A stretch of 64,000 nucleotides of DNA, taken from positions 1,364,001 to 1,428,000 of the forward strand of contig OZ345376.1 in the NCBI GenBank assembly GCA_977006965.1, read 5' to 3'. A program made the position numbers and the translations under genes. The notes below the pieces were generated by a model that worked only from the letters and a program-made list of their open reading frames with translations, was not told the DNA's origin and made no database searches. Shown piece by piece: positions 43,910 to 56,620 of this stretch. Position 1 is the first letter of the stretch. Each line of letters opens with the position of its first letter. Source of the stretch: Phymatolithon calcareum. Taxonomy: Eukaryota; Rhodophyta; Florideophyceae; Hapalidiales.

Positions 43910-46064
43910 TCAGTGGTAAATCACGCAGGGTGCTGCACGTTCGAGATGGATTGCGCAGCCTTTCTGTCGCTTTCGGAATCTTCGGGCCACCATTTGTCTC
44001 ATCACGCACCACTTGAGCTCTTGTTCTTGCACGCTTGCTAGTTTCCGGATTGGTCGTTTGAACTGAGACAATTGCGCGACTCTGGAGCTCTTGGATATCG
44101 CGTTCATGACCGTCATCTTGTGCACAACTTGGATCATAATTGCCATTATTAGCTCACTAGCGTTGCCAGCATTGCCTTCCGCCTTCTCCACTGGTGTCGG
44201 TTTGCTGTTCTCTCCATCCTTTGCCAATGCTATTTCCAATTTCTTCTCCGTTCCTGCAAGCTGTACAGACATAACCATCACAAGGAGGTTTAGTGTGTGC
44301 ATGCAGTTCATGAACTTGCATGCCACACACTACGTGCGAGTCCAGGTTTTGCTTATGCAGCGGATACTTGGAGCATCTCACTCCCTGCCGTAAAGCGTTG
44401 AACTTTATTTTCCATTCGTGAGGTTTCTGTCATGCTTAATTTCTGATACCGTCTTTGGTTGTAGAGCACAACCGCTCTCGTCGGTCTCAAGACCTTCATG
44501 ACTCTGTTTCTCGCTGTTTTTATCACCTCCCCCGGTGATCTGATCTCACAAAAGTTCAATACGGACATGTCGGATTCTGCTTCCGATTCCATTCCCCTGC
44601 CTTGAGATTCAAGCATCTCCTGTGTTGCAATCTATATTCGGTGCCTCACGATGCGGGCCACTCTAGCGGTCTATGGGGCATTTACGAGCCCCGAGGACAG
44701 TTACCGACTCTATCAATGCTCGGCATATACCACGTATATCCCTTAATAATTCCACTCTGTAAGCACAAACCTATTTTAGTGGCTCTGAAATAAGTGATAG
44801 TTCGGGGTAGAGGTTAGCCCTCGTAGTTAGCCGTTTGGACGGCACGAGCCTTCCATAATGTGTAACCATCGGCAAGATCTTGACTCTCTTGTGTCGGACG
44901 ACGAGTTGGACCTTGACTGGTCGCTTCCACACGGTTCTCTTGCCCCACTTCTTGGCCAGAGCCTGTGGATATAGCGCCTTCAACCCCCACCGTTTCAGTT
45001 TAATTCATTCAGGCCTAGGTTTTTTCCCTTGCTCGCACACTTGCGCGCCTGGTAACATTCGAAAGCTCTCTCCGCGCTTAATCAAGTTTGATTTTTGTTT
45101 CTTTTTTTCAAGCCGAAAGGTGTCACACCCACATCTGTAGCGCATCGCGCAGCTTACGGTGCTGACCGATTGGCGTTCTCCATTTCACCACCCGACGTGG
45201 AGATCCGCTCCGTCGCACGTCAAGCCTAGCTCCGTTGACTCGGTACTAGCGCCGCGAAGTTGCGCATTATTTCTACGTGCCAAAGCCGATCGTGTGCGGC
45301 CTTACGACTAGCCTCAAAGCACGATCCGTGTTGCTCTGCAACACAGCCAGCAATGCGGCTACCGCTCGGAACTCGATAAGTCTCGGGTGAGTGCAAAGCA
45401 CTGTTGGCACGGTCTAAGATCCGTTGAGACAAGTATATTGCACTAAATCTCCGTTTCAAAATAGGATTATTTCAGGCTTCTCACAGGTGCTGAGTGTTCT
45501 GAATAGGCGCATGGCACGCGGATTGTGATGTCTTTCTCTTCGCATGCGTTACAGAATTTCAGTTGGTCTTCAGAGTCAACGTTTGAGCACCTGGCATGGA
45601 GGACTCCCTTGCGCTTTCAGCATACAACTACATTGTCTGTAGGGACCAACTTTTGTCACTGCCGCTCAACAAAGGATGCTGCGTCGCACGCCTGTGCCCT
45701 CCCCTCGTCATCTGCCTACGAAGCTTCCTCTCGTACTTCCCGAGATTCTCCCGGTGTGACGGCTTCATCCGAGATCAAAATATTCTCGTGGCTCAAGTCT
45801 ACTTGTGTAGTCGCGTCCGGGGAGCCCTCGAAGAGCTCTCGCATCTTGATATCATTCTCCTCTCAGATTGCGCATAAAGCTTTCTGTGTCACCGGGTCGA
45901 ACTGTCACAGCACATGTGCAAATACCCTTGCAGGTAACGCAAAAGTCCGTGAATGGGAATGTCGCGCGGCACCTGGGATCAACGCACTTAGCTGCTGGTG
46001 AGCACAAGGCATACTCACACTCTCCTATTGAGATTTCAAACTTACCTCGGCTAGCAAACTCCAC
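43910..46064 (-). pseudogene. Decayed Cys-rich region upstream of the LINE endonuclease
   Basis: Minus-strand peptides in order: a Cys-rich finger CEYALCSPAAKCVDPRCRAT with DFCVTCKGICTC; a long frame with stops (MRELFEGSPDATTQVDLSHE, ARCSNVDSEDQLKFCNACEE); a basic segment KKWGKRTVWKRPVKVQLVVR; a PHD-like finger VVCGMQVHELHAHTKPPCDG followed by YVCTACRNG; and TEKKLEIALAKDGENSKPTP with a coiled coil. Cys-rich fingers followed by an endonuclease is the layout of several LINE clades, so I read this as ORF1 or the N-terminal part of ORF2. At least six stops and several frameshifts. Confidence 0.45.
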
Positions 46065-47235
46065 TCACTGTCAACCAAGTGGTCTCCCGAAGTCATTAGG
46101 GTCGTAATGTTCGCACTTCATGAATCATGGGTTATACGGTTCTCGTCCTCGTTGTTTTTTTGCTTGAAGCATATGTCATAATTAGCTCATGCTCACGTTC
46201 AACAAGAGCTTCGCTCACCGAGGCGGCATGCGATCTCCGCTTGTCAGCTTCCATTATTCCCGCAAAGCAGCTCAACATGAGTGCAGCGGGGTGTTCTTCA
46301 AGTGGCGTACTCCAGGTGAAGAGATCAAACCGGAGAGAAGTTTTGAATCGGGAAAGAAAAAATTATAACATGATATTATAGGTGAAATAAATGACCTATC
46401 GCCGACTAACTTCGACAGCCCAGATTTGAGGCTTGTTGCGTGCTAGAGATCAGCACCGGAAATGGCTTGGAAAAACTATCAAGTTGACCACGGTTTTATA
46501 GTTTTATACTGAGAGTAAAAATTTGTTATAGCTGGTCCGACGTATGATATGCTAATTGTTGCTCCTCCGCGAAGAAATAATAGTTCATAGGTGGTGATCC
46601 ACCTGGATGTTAAACGGCGTGTTGCATACACGTAGTGCTACCTTACTCTATAGAATATAATGGAGAAGTCTCAGCCTGTCAAATCGGTGGTACCTTCTGT
46701 TTGCGGAAATGCAGAGGACAAAAAAATTTACTCGAAGATCGATGCAATGGTGACGAAGAAAGATACAGCCCAGGCATCACGTGCTGTGTAAGCAGCTTGC
46801 GACGACGCATGTCCAAGTGGCTCCTCCCTCTTCAGTTGATAGCTGTGGAGAAAGTGGAGCCATTCCTGGACAAATGCAACGAACAGATGATCACCTTAGA
46901 AAGAACTCAACTTTCTTGACTTGTACGGATTGGATACCTAGCTCCGACTTCTCTAACCTTTTTGGATGAACTAATCGACAAACCTATGAAGCCCACTCAA
47001 GAGATGTTAGCAGTTTCTGATGAGTGAGCGTCAGTCGTGCGTTTAATTTTAATACGAGTCGAACATACGGCAAGTCATCAGGGCAATCAGATGAAAAGTG
47101 AAATCGGGATTCATAAAAGCTGTGCGAGCTCAACCTCGAGCTTTAGCTTCTAAATAATTACAACAGCTTGTAGATCGAGCATTTTTACCCCGGTGTCTCC
47201 GGACTTGACTCTTTGGGATAGATTTCACCATTTGT
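46065..47235. other. Stretch with one possible small spliced gene
   Basis: 46660-46788 could encode 42 residues (MEKSQPVKSVVPSVCGNAED and on), followed by GTAAGC and a CTCTTCAG acceptor 50 nt later. The next exon frame is ambiguous, so I do not call it as a gene. Nothing else is recognised. Confidence 0.25.
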
Positions 47236-47898
47236 TCACGTAAGCACTGCAAGAGCATCAGCACCTTTTTCGGACCACATCATATGCAGACCGCATTGCT
47301 GAAAGAGCAAGCAGGCTGCAACCCAATCCGTAGATTCCAATGCTCTTCCTCTTGTCAGCATCCTATACACTGGCTCCGGAGATGTTAGTATTAACAGAGT
47401 AAGGACAATGACCAACAAACATACCAGGCATAGAGCAGCAAATATTCCTGTTCCATTATGAGTCAACACTGTCCCGTTACAGGTCTGAATAACGCCTGAG
47501 CCCTCAGGTTTACCTCCTGAAGATACTGTTTGTATTCTAACCATTTGTTCAGCAGTTCGTTTTTCATTGAATAAATTCCAATACCACATCTTGCAGACGT
47601 ACGGTATCTTATTAATAATTGTCAACTTGTGTCCGAGAGTCAGATTGCGCATTGCAGATGAGTGTGTTTGAAATATCATCGGTTTTCTTCCTGTGATATA
47701 TCTCTGTCCGTCGAAAACTGCACGGAAGCTGAGTCGCTCCTCGCTGGTGCGATGTTCAGTCTCATATCGAATATATGAAAATGATGAGTTGGTTTCAGCG
47801 AGCATTAGAACTTCAGCACCAGAAAGATTACGCGTCCTAAAAAGTCTTCGTGAACAAAAACAAACGCCCGTTGTGTTACTTCGCTGTAAGAAAAGCAT
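47236..47898 (-). CDS. Single-pass membrane protein, possibly the last exon
   Basis: 220 residues are open. The first ATG is at 47898, but a TTTTCTTACAG splice-acceptor-like sequence overlaps it, so the true product may start upstream and this be its 3' exon. Residues 20-140 look extracellular with N-glycosylation sequons (NSS, NLT, NGT twice). A strong transmembrane segment follows (IFAALCLVCLLVIVLTLLIL), then a 50-residue basic tail. ETNSSFSYIRYETEHRTSEE resembles GNDSLTAFHVQYENSHLHDE in the 48572-48922 frame, so the two may be related. Family unknown. Confidence 0.5.
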   Translation of the reverse strand: MLFLQRSNTTGVCFCSRRLFRTRNLSGAEVLMLAETNSSFSYIRYETEHRTSEERLSFRAVFDGQRYITGRKPMIFQTHSSAMRNLTLGHKLTIINKIPYVCKMWYWNLFNEKRTAEQMVRIQTVSSGGKPEGSGVIQTCNGTVLTHNGTGIFAALCLVCLLVIVLTLLILTSPEPVYRMLTRGRALESTDWVAACLLFQQCGLHMMWSEKGADALAVLT

Positions 47899-48514
47899 TC
47901 AATTCCTCAAATGCGCTGTTGTTGTAGCGGCTTCCAGGATATAAACCTTTCTATTACGGAACCGTCTCGTATTTGGTGTAAATGTCGATTTCGAGCATCG
48001 TCAACAGCATCTAATATGCCGACGACAGTATTCTATATGTCGATATGAGCCACTACCGCTTGAAGAAGTGGAACACCTCAGTCAGGCCTGGCGCAGAAAT
48101 GCGCTGTGTGAGGCCTGCAGAGTCTTCACTTGGCAAGCAAGTTATGTGCTTGTTACCTTGAAGAATTTGGGTGATGAGTAATTGTTTGATTACTTCATGT
48201 CCCGTCTCGCTAAAACGCGAGGTCAGCGTGCTTTATATAGGGAAACTGAACAGACGAAATAGTACACTAGCCTTGAACACCACATATGTTGCGAGGCGTT
48301 TGCACAAATACCGTCTGCATATTGCATGTCTTCTCGTAAACCTTGTGAGCTCGCGATTATTATCTACCCTGGACAAATTGGCGTGCAAGCCACGAATTTG
48401 TAGTCCACGCAAGAACAGTAGAGCAAATTTAGCTCTCTGTTATTTCAAATTGCTACACCATATCATGGTGTTTGCAGAATATTCAACCGTGTAGTTAAGC
48501 TCGATACGCAAGGA

Positions 48515-48590
48515 GTAGCGATCCATGATGGATCGCTACAGTACTCCTTATTCTGCGGGTGTACATAATGATTATGTACACCCGCAGAAT
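48515..48590. repeat. Two adjacent palindromes
   Basis: 48515-48539 has 11-bp arms (GTAGCGATCCA) around TGA. 48550-48590 has perfect 20-bp arms (ATTCTGCGGGTGTACATAAT) around a single G. Together they could form two stacked hairpins. Confidence 0.92.
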
Positions 48591-48922
48591 ATGTCCTCGT
48601 CATGAAGGTGGGAATTTTCATACTGAACGTGAAACGCTGTGAGACTGTCGTTTCCGGTAATTGTTCTAATTAATTTTGTGCATGGAATGGACGCCCCCAG
48701 AACCCCACGACCAATTGTCCAACTTTTAAAATCGACTTCAGATTTTTCGCAACGACTAACCTCTCCGGTACAGTATTCAATAACGAAAACAGATGCCAAT
48801 AGAAGCGCAGGCATAGAACGCACGATGCATTTGCAAGATTTTCGAAGAAGTTCCTTTGGATCTTGCTCGGGCGCGGAGATCGGTCTCTTGTTCTTCTTTT
48901 GACCAAGAATTGTCTTCCACAA
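48572..48922 (-). pseudogene. Membrane-protein fragment related to 47236-47898
   Basis: 116 residues with one transmembrane segment (SMPALLLASVFVIEYC) and a following segment CEKSEVDFKSWTIGRGVLGA then LTAFHVQYENSHLHDEDIF. The frame stops inside the palindrome at 48550-48590, which appears to have cut the coding sequence. Starts at an ATG at 48922 that may not be genuine. Confidence 0.4.
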
Positions 48923-48957
48923 AATTTCGCAGTAGTCTGCCTAATGTAATTGTCCAC

Positions 48958-50305
48958 TGGTGTCCGCTATCGCTTCAATATGTATAGGAAATCATTTCAC
49001 AAGGTAAGGCACATTGACCGCTCGTTTTAGCTTGCATTTTGCCCATACCATGAGGTGGTCGAAGAAAAAGTAGAGAATAATGAACTTGACAGCATTGAAA
49101 GGACCCAGTGACAGGTACATTAGCAACTCCATAATCTAAGTAGAGGAAAAATAAAGAGCACTGCTTTGTAGCCCCTGTAGTGCCACAACAGTGATGTGCG
49201 GCCTACGGGGTCACGTGTGCAGTGCAGATGCGATGTCCCGTTGTGATGGGAAAACCCACAACACCAAAACAAACACTGAGTCGATAGCTTGGCAGAGCTT
49301 GGTAGTTCGCAGCGGATGAAGGCACGAATGCGATCACACCGCTGGGCGATGCCGAATGGGGGCTGTCAGCCCCTCGGCTTAGTGAAGATCTTGGTCGCGC
49401 TCACGAGCGCGTGAGTATGAGTAAACGGTTTCGGGCGGTCAACTTCCGGCACTCGCCGGGAACACGACACACACAGCTTCTAGGGGCTTGGCCTTTGCGC
49501 GCTCGTCCTTGACGGACGGCGTCAGCGGGCGCGAGCTCGCGCTTAGAGCCGGGGTGCTCGCTCTTGCGGCGCACGGTGGACGCCCGGAAAAGCAAAAACA
49601 GGAAACGAATGCAAAGGTTCAGCACAACAGGTATCTTGCTTGGGTTCTGCTACAAATGCAGCGAAACGAAAGAAGTGCGTTCGTGATGATCAACCACGGT
49701 GGTTTGCACAATGCAACTTCCACGCGCGATGACCGAGCAGGAGGTTTGGGCTTGGAGTGGATCGCGGCAACGGTCCTGCGGGGTGGTCGCGGTTGAAGGC
49801 GACGTCACCGAACAGCAAGATTTGCACACCGAAGTTCTCCGCCGGTTTACTTTGGCGGATCTAGATTCTAGCTATATATTACGTAGCGAAGCGAAGAGGA
49901 ACCAGCATAGTATGCTCCTGATTGGTTGTTATCGGCGCTTGCTTATTGATTATGATTCAGGCACTAGCCACCACCTCATTGGGCACTGGACCCTCATCTG
50001 GGCAATCCACGCGAGGACCAAAAAAAACCCTGGGGCTCCACAGCCCCATAGGGGAATAAGCATTCATTATTTTTATGTCAACTCCATCTTGCCCTGATGG
50101 AGGAAGTCGTGCAGTCACTTTGCTATTGTTGCCCATATCTAGAGGCATGAGGTTGTGACCTTATACGAGCGCATGATCCGACTAGAATCAAACTGAGCGT
50201 AGCCAGCAAGAAATTCGATTGTTGAAAACTCAATGCTCTCTGGAAATCTGATGACACTACGCGTTTCGTATACGGAGAAACACACTGCAACAAACAAATT
50301 AGAGT
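48958..50305. other. Intergenic stretch
   Basis: 49190-49830 is G+C-richer than its surroundings with open frames on both strands, but none shows a start with coding character or a domain. I see no gene here. Confidence 0.3.
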
Positions 50306-50345
50306 AGAAGAAGCTTAGGCCCTCAAAGTGTTGCTAGCCCTACAA
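50306..50345 (+). repeat. Dispersed repeat, copy 2 (see 106-150)
   Basis: Same sequence block as 106-150. The gypsy element starts 170 bp downstream. Confidence 0.45.
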
Positions 50346-50512
50346 GGGGAATACGAAAAAAATGAATGCACGAAGAAAACATGCAGCAGCCCAAGTACCG
50401 TCTTCTCTCAATTCCACCTCAAGGCGAGCAATTCTGAGCACAGGCGAAATTTTTAATTGAGGTCTCGTGCAAAGTGCAGGTTGGGAAACTTTCAGCATGC
50501 CTGTTTCTCTCT

Positions 50513-50869
50513 TGTAGAGCAGCTCCCGCATTATCTTGCCACCTTGGCTTATGTCTTCGCCAAGGAGACACAGCCGGGGATAGTTATCGACAGACAGCAC
50601 CTAGCAGCCACTGGCAGGTGTGCACGACAGTGTCTGGCGAACATAGCGATCGCGAGACAGCATCCACCTAAGCCAACAACTGCGGTCGACTGAATCGCAT
50701 AAATAGTTCATAGAGACCCCAGGTCTGAGAGAAGCTATAGGACACAAAACTACCAACCTTTTCCCTTTCATTTTCCCTAAAGCAACCCTTTTCCAACATT
50801 GGACTTCCCTGTTGCACGTGACAGGGCATTGCATTCCGCTCCGAAGCGGGTGATCTGTGACACGCTACA
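50513..50869 (+). mobile_element. 5' LTR of the Ty3/gypsy chromovirus
   Basis: 357 bp, starting TGTAGAGCAGCTC and ending CACGCTACA, so TGT to ACA. It differs from the 3' LTR (55910-56266) at 8 positions, 2.2 percent. A TATA-like GCATAAATAG is at about 50696. The element is bracketed by CTCT at 50509-50512 and 56267-56270, a 4-bp target duplication. Confidence 0.96.
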
Positions 50870-50925
50870 GATATATCTTTTCCTGCAGGAAGAATCACAC
50901 ACCTCACTTCAAAGCGAATACGCCA

Positions 50926-53900
50926 ATGCCCCATCCTGACAACCTGGAATCGCCGAACGTAACCGTTAGACGTGATCCTAGGCAGATTACGACCGGTCTT
51001 GTTGACGAAATTAACCGAATTTTTTCTGAACTCACAATCAGCCAATTACCACCCAGCGAGAACCAAGCTGGATCTAATCATACCGAAACCATGAACCCGG
51101 ACGATGACTGCCCAACTCCGTACGCCCCAAGGTTAACCACAACGGACGGCGGAAGTCTTGTAAGCTGGAGAGACTCACTTGGAACCGCTGCGCAAAGCCA
51201 TGAAACGCAAGCTGCAGGTAACTCTTCAACGCCTATGTTCAATGCAATTCCTCACCCTGTGCTAAACTCCCTCGATCCGAAAGTCGTCATAGCATTCCTG
51301 GACAAGCGCGAGGACTATGAGGAACGTATTCGTACCTTGCAAGAGAGCACTGCGTCTCCGATTCATATGGCGAGCTGGAAAGTATCCGTCAAGCGCCCAT
51401 TACAGAAGACACTATTTGCACTGGGGCGATTCGCAACGATTGCACCTGGAAAGGAATACAAGGAACTAACGTCAAATGACGTCAAGGAAGCTATCTTTAA
51501 GATCGCTGAAAAAGTCAAAAAACTTCCTTTTGACTCTAAGAATATTGCTGGAGCTATGTCGAAGCTCAGAACCAACATGTCAATCACGGACCCGGGATCA
51601 CGTATTGATATGCTCATCGCGGACTTTAACCAGATCTTAACGGACATCGGCATGGAAGATTATCTCCAAAATAACCCCAAGAGCTCCATCAAATTCATCA
51701 CCGACGCGTTATTCCCGCCGCAATTGCGAGCAAAGGTCAGAGAGGACCTTGGTAGATGCGATTCACTATCCAAGAATTTTCTCGCGTACGTCGAACACGT
51801 TCAAACGAAGGCGACTCAGATCGAGGCAGCGGAGGTATGTAACCGAGCGATGACTAATGAGCGCAAAACGAAAGTCTCATCGAAACAGAACAACGAGGGC
51901 ACTAGTCGAAACAAAGACCAAAATCAGAAGCGCGAAGAGCGGCAAACTCCACTTTGCCTGTACCCACCGCATTTGGAGAAGAAGTTAAAACATTGGTTGA
52001 GCGATTGTAAGTATTGTCCGGAGCACGAGAAGCCCGGTCTCATCAAAGCACATAAGGCTAAGAAGCGCGAACAGCGCGAGAAGGCGAGAAACGACAAGAA
52101 TGGAGTCAAGAAAATTCGCGTCCCAAAAGCGGATAGCGGAAGTATCCCGCAGTCATCAATCATCTCGAACGCAGAAGAAGTTCAGATCGATGAGGAAGAG
52201 GATGATACACGTTTTGTTGGCGTTTTTGCGGAGAAGGTCAAACTAATAATATGTGGTGACGGAGGTTCTGCGATAAACCTGTTGCCAGTCGATGCTCTGG
52301 AGAAACTCATCGAGGAGAGAGCTGACATCAAGATTACCAATTTCAAATCACCCCGCATTTTCAATGGGGCAGTACTCAATGGCGAAGATGGAACCCGTAC
52401 ACGTATCAGTTGCGAACGAAAAGTTAGTATCGCACAAGTCAAGATCGATTGCAGACATGGCTCATGGCTCTCACTACGAAACTCGGAATGGTTTGTATCA
52501 AACCAACCGGCTACAGAAGCTCTACTTGGAAGGCCCGCTCTAAAGGCTCTCGGCCTGAACACTGCTGAAATCATGAGGGCAGCGGCCAATAACACCGGAG
52601 AGATAGATTTTACTGACCTCATATCGGATGAAGACTATGACAGCGGCACCATAGCCCGCTTAATTCATGACGATGGAATCTACCACTCTCAGCGCGGAAC
52701 GGACGAAGAAGACTCCGATATGCCGTACATAGACATCGGCGACGACGACCCAGCTGAAAAGGCAACACAAATCGCGCAACGAATCAAGGACGCCGAAGCG
52801 AGCGGCTTATCAGCAGAAGGTCTCATCGAGCTAAAGGCGGTGCTACACGAATACGACGATGTGCTGCGTGTGCGACTAGGAAACGATCCACCAGCCAAAG
52901 TAACTCCAATGGTCATCAAGGTGAACCCGAATGCCAGACCAGTTGTTGCAAGGCCGCGACGATACAGCCCAGCCCAACGTACATTCATCTCCCACTACGT
53001 TGGCAAGCTGGAAGATTTTGGTTTCGTCAAACTATGGAAGCAATGCCGATGGGCGGCTGCGCCTGTGCTTGTACCCAAGCCGGGTGCTGCAAAATTTAGA
53101 ATCACTTTTGACCTCCGCCCCATCAACGCGGCAACAATACCGATAGTCTGGGCAATGCCCAATATCGATGCTGAATTCATGGACCTGACCGCAAGCACCT
53201 GTTTCGCGCAGATCGACTTCGTCAGCGGATATTGGCAGCTACCATTAGCGCGCGAGAGTCAAGAATATCATGGATTCATAACCCACCAAGGCACGTACAT
53301 CCCGACAAGAGTTATGCAAGGTGGGAGAAACGGAGCAATCTAATTTCAGCAAACTGTCGAGCCCTGTTTCGCTGCACTACGAGCACAGCTGAAAGCATGG
53401 TTAGACGACTTTCTACTGCATTCCAAGTCGGAAACGGAACTCTTGCAATGCATACGCCCCTTCATGTCGATATGTCGAGAGAAAAATCTCAAAGTATCCG
53501 CGAAAAAATCGATCTTCTTCGCGAAACAAGTTAAATGGTGCGGACGAATCATCGACTGCGACGGCGTCAAATTCGATCCTCGAAACTCTGATGGACTGAA
53601 AAATTTGAGTAACCCACAAACGGCAGCAGAGATATCGCAATTCGTCAACTGCTTGCAATGGATGTCCACATCAATCCCTAAATTTGCTGAGCGAGTTCAA
53701 AACTTACGAGCAATTATTGAGAAGGCGTACTCAAGGTCCGGGAAGCGAACTACAAGAAGCATCAAGGGTATGCAGCTCACTTCCCTTGGATGGAGCGAAG
53801 CAGAAGACAATGACTTTTCGTCGTTAAAACAATCTCTCGAAAACGCGATCAAGCTAGCGTTCCCAGACACTTCGAAAACTATCTGCATACACACGGATGC

Positions 53901-55914
53901 ATCTGAACGTTTCTGGTCTGGCGTTGTGACCCAATGTGACGCCAATGAACTTTCCAAACCGAAGCGCGAGCAAACTCATGAACCGCTGGCGTTTCTGGGA
54001 TCACAATTTACGAAAACCCAAATGGGATGGTCCACCTACGAGAAGGAGGCATATGCAATTTTTCAAACCTTCAACAAGATGGACTATCTACTCATGGCAA
54101 CCGAAGACTCTCATGTCTACACTGATCACAGAAATCTTCTGTTCATTTTCAACCCAACGGCAATCAACCCGTCCATGCGACAACAGGTTGTATCTAAAGT
54201 GCAGAGGTGGGCATTGTACATGTCCCAGTACCAGTACACAATCGAACACGTTCCGGGCGAACTCAATGATATGGCGGATATGCTGACACGCTGGTGGAAA
54301 GACTATCGACAGCAATCCAAGATCTCGCGTATCCAACTCTGCGAGTACGACATAAATCCGAGCACAACAGATAAGGATTTCAAGTGGCCGACCTTGGATG
54401 AAATACGCGCTTTGCAGAAAAAGTATAAGGCAGAAGCTCCCAAGGATTCACCACAGAAGGACAATCTATTCCATGTGAATGACAAGATATGGATTCCCTC
54501 AAACGCCTATGAGATGCAACTAATTCTGATCACAATAGCGCATACAGGAGTATCTGGGCACCGCGGCGTGGAATCAACATTGAGCAATCTCCGAGCGAAT
54601 TACCATTGGAAATCGATGAATACGGACGTCGCCGTTTTTGTCAAGCGCTGTATTCATTGCATTGGTAGACGCAGCAGCGATCGAGCTCCAAGACCATTCC
54701 TTAACACGTTTCATGCAACTAAGCCGAACGAGCTCACGCATTTCGATTACCTTTACATGGGACCGAGCTCCACTGGTCCCAAGTATGTTTTGGTCATCAA
54801 GGACGACCTTTCTTCTTATCTGTGGCTAGTTCCGTGCGAGCATGCAGACGCCGACTCGACGGCGCAGGCCATGTCGGAATGGATTAAGGTTTTCACGCCT
54901 ATGAAGCTATGGGGCAGTGATCAAGGCTCACATTTCAAGAACCGTGTGATGGACAAACTGGAAAAGAACTACCTCATTCAACACCATTTCGTTACAGCCT
55001 ATTCCCCTTGGGCAAATGGAACGATTGAGCGCTGCATGCGAGAAATCCTGCGCGCATGTGAAGCTCTCCTTGCTGAGTTCAAGAGAGGCCCCCAAGACTG
55101 GCCGGCAGTAGTCCAGGTCATCCAATCCATCCTCAACAGCGCGCCTCTTAAGCGCCTCGGCAAGAAAGATGATGGAACATTCCGGTCACCGCTAGAAGTC
55201 ATGACAGGCATCGTACCTAATAGGACGAACCTTCTTACGGAACCATTACCGAATGGACAAAGTGCGTGCTCCATCACTCAGGTGCGCGCAATGCAGCTCA
55301 TGTACGTCGAAGAGTTACAGGCAGCGATTGGCAATATGCACAAACAGACCGCAGACGCTGTGAATGAGGTGCGAGTTAAGCAAATTGCGGCCCATAACGC
55401 AAAGACGAATGTTATCCAACCGAGTTTTTGCGCTGGTGATTTGGTTCTAGTGCGCCGTGCACACAAACAAGGGCATAAATTAAGTTTTCGATGGATTGGA
55501 CCGCGCATTGTAACTGAAGAAATCAACGACGTCGTCTATAAGGTTAAAGACCTAATTCATTCGAACGAAGAGCAAGTTCACGCAACGCGCCTAGTGCTGT
55601 ACAGAGAAGATTGGAGGAACAAGAAAGTTACCGAAAAGCTGATGGATCATGCTAAACACACCGAAGCGAATTATGAAACCATTGAGGAGATTATTGGTAT
55701 AGGTGAGACAGAAGACACGATATGGCTGCGCCTGCGATGGTTAAGCCTCCCAGATGAAAAAGACTTCACATGGCAACGACTTGATATCATCCATCAAGAC
55801 GTCCCTGAAATGTTACAAAACTTCCTCCAACAATCGAAGAAGAAGAAACTTGTCAAGAAAGCACGGGACCTCATTTCATCATTGTCGTCCTCCGCCGACA
55901 ATGGGGCAGTGTAG
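50926..55914 (+). pseudogene. Ty3/gypsy (chromovirus) Gag-Pol with one stop in RT
   Basis: One frame of 1663 codons from ATG 50926, interrupted only by TAA at 53341-53343. Order: Gag with a Cys/His cluster (HWLSDCKYCPEHEK); a protease-like site CGDGGSAINLLP, where D-S/T-G is DGG; reverse transcriptase (motif A FAQIDFVSGYWQLPL, motif C WLDDFLLH at 53398-53421); RNase H (CIHTDASERFWSGVV, YTDHRNLLF); integrase (zinc region ending RCIHCIG; D at HFDYLY, D at GSDQGSHF, E at NGTIERC); and a C-terminal chromodomain-like YETIEEIIGIG with RLRWLSLPDEKDFTWQRL. The stop lies between RT motifs A and C, so a single-frame polyprotein cannot be completed. The natural TAG stop is inside the first bases of the 3' LTR. 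Confidence 0.95.
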
Positions 55915-56266
55915 AGCAGCTCGCGCATTATCTTGCCACCTTGGCTTATGTCTTCGCCAAGGAGACACAGCCGGGGATAGTTATCGACAGACAGCACCTA
56001 GCAGCCACTGGCAGGTGTGCACGACAGTGTCTCGCGAACATGGCGATCGCGAGACAGCATCCACCTAAGCCAACAACTGCGGTCGAGTGAATCGCATAAA
56101 TAGTTCATAGAGACCCCAGGTCTGAGAGAAGCTATAGGACACACAACTACCAACCTTTTCCCTTTCATTTTCACTAAAGCAACCCTTTTCCAACATTGGA
56201 CTTCCCTGTTGCACGTGACAGGGCCTTGCATTCCGCTCCGAAGCGGGTGATCTGTGACACGTTACA
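55910..56266 (+). mobile_element. 3' LTR of the Ty3/gypsy chromovirus
   Basis: 357 bp, TGTAGAGC to GTTACA, 8 substitutions and no indels relative to the 5' LTR. The Gag-Pol stop codon occupies its bases 3 to 5. Confidence 0.96.
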
Positions 56267-56620
56267 CTCTTAAGATCAGATGAGATCATTTGTTCTCACG
56301 TTGCATCTAGCATCCCAGGTCTTCCATAAGGTACATAGTGATGACATTCAGAAATAAAATGTTGTGGTCGAGTCTACGGTATACAAAACACTTGTTCAAT
56401 TTCATTTTCCTTTCTGAGCAAGGGGCAATCTTCTCCGCGCATTTTCTTGCACAAGCGATGCTGTGAGCTGGTATACATATGATATTTAAGCTTAAAATTC
56501 GATCTGATACATAGTCGTCCCGCTCGGTCTACAAGAATCGGCGCCTCTGAGATCTCTTGAAGGATAGAACGTCCCAACGGACGGATTCTGCACATATCTC
56601 TGCATAATCTGAGGGTGTAT
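56267..56620. other. Intergenic stretch
   Basis: Begins with the CTCT target duplication of the gypsy element. No gene or repeat recognised. Confidence 0.4.

Noticed and set aside
45525-46001. 158-residue plus-strand frame
   Set aside because: The minus strand here gives a more protein-like Cys-rich frame; the plus frame is its shadow.
53341-53343. Programmed readthrough or recoding at the gypsy stop
   Set aside because: Retroelement recoding normally lies between Gag and Pol, not inside the RT palm; a mutation is simpler without data from other copies.
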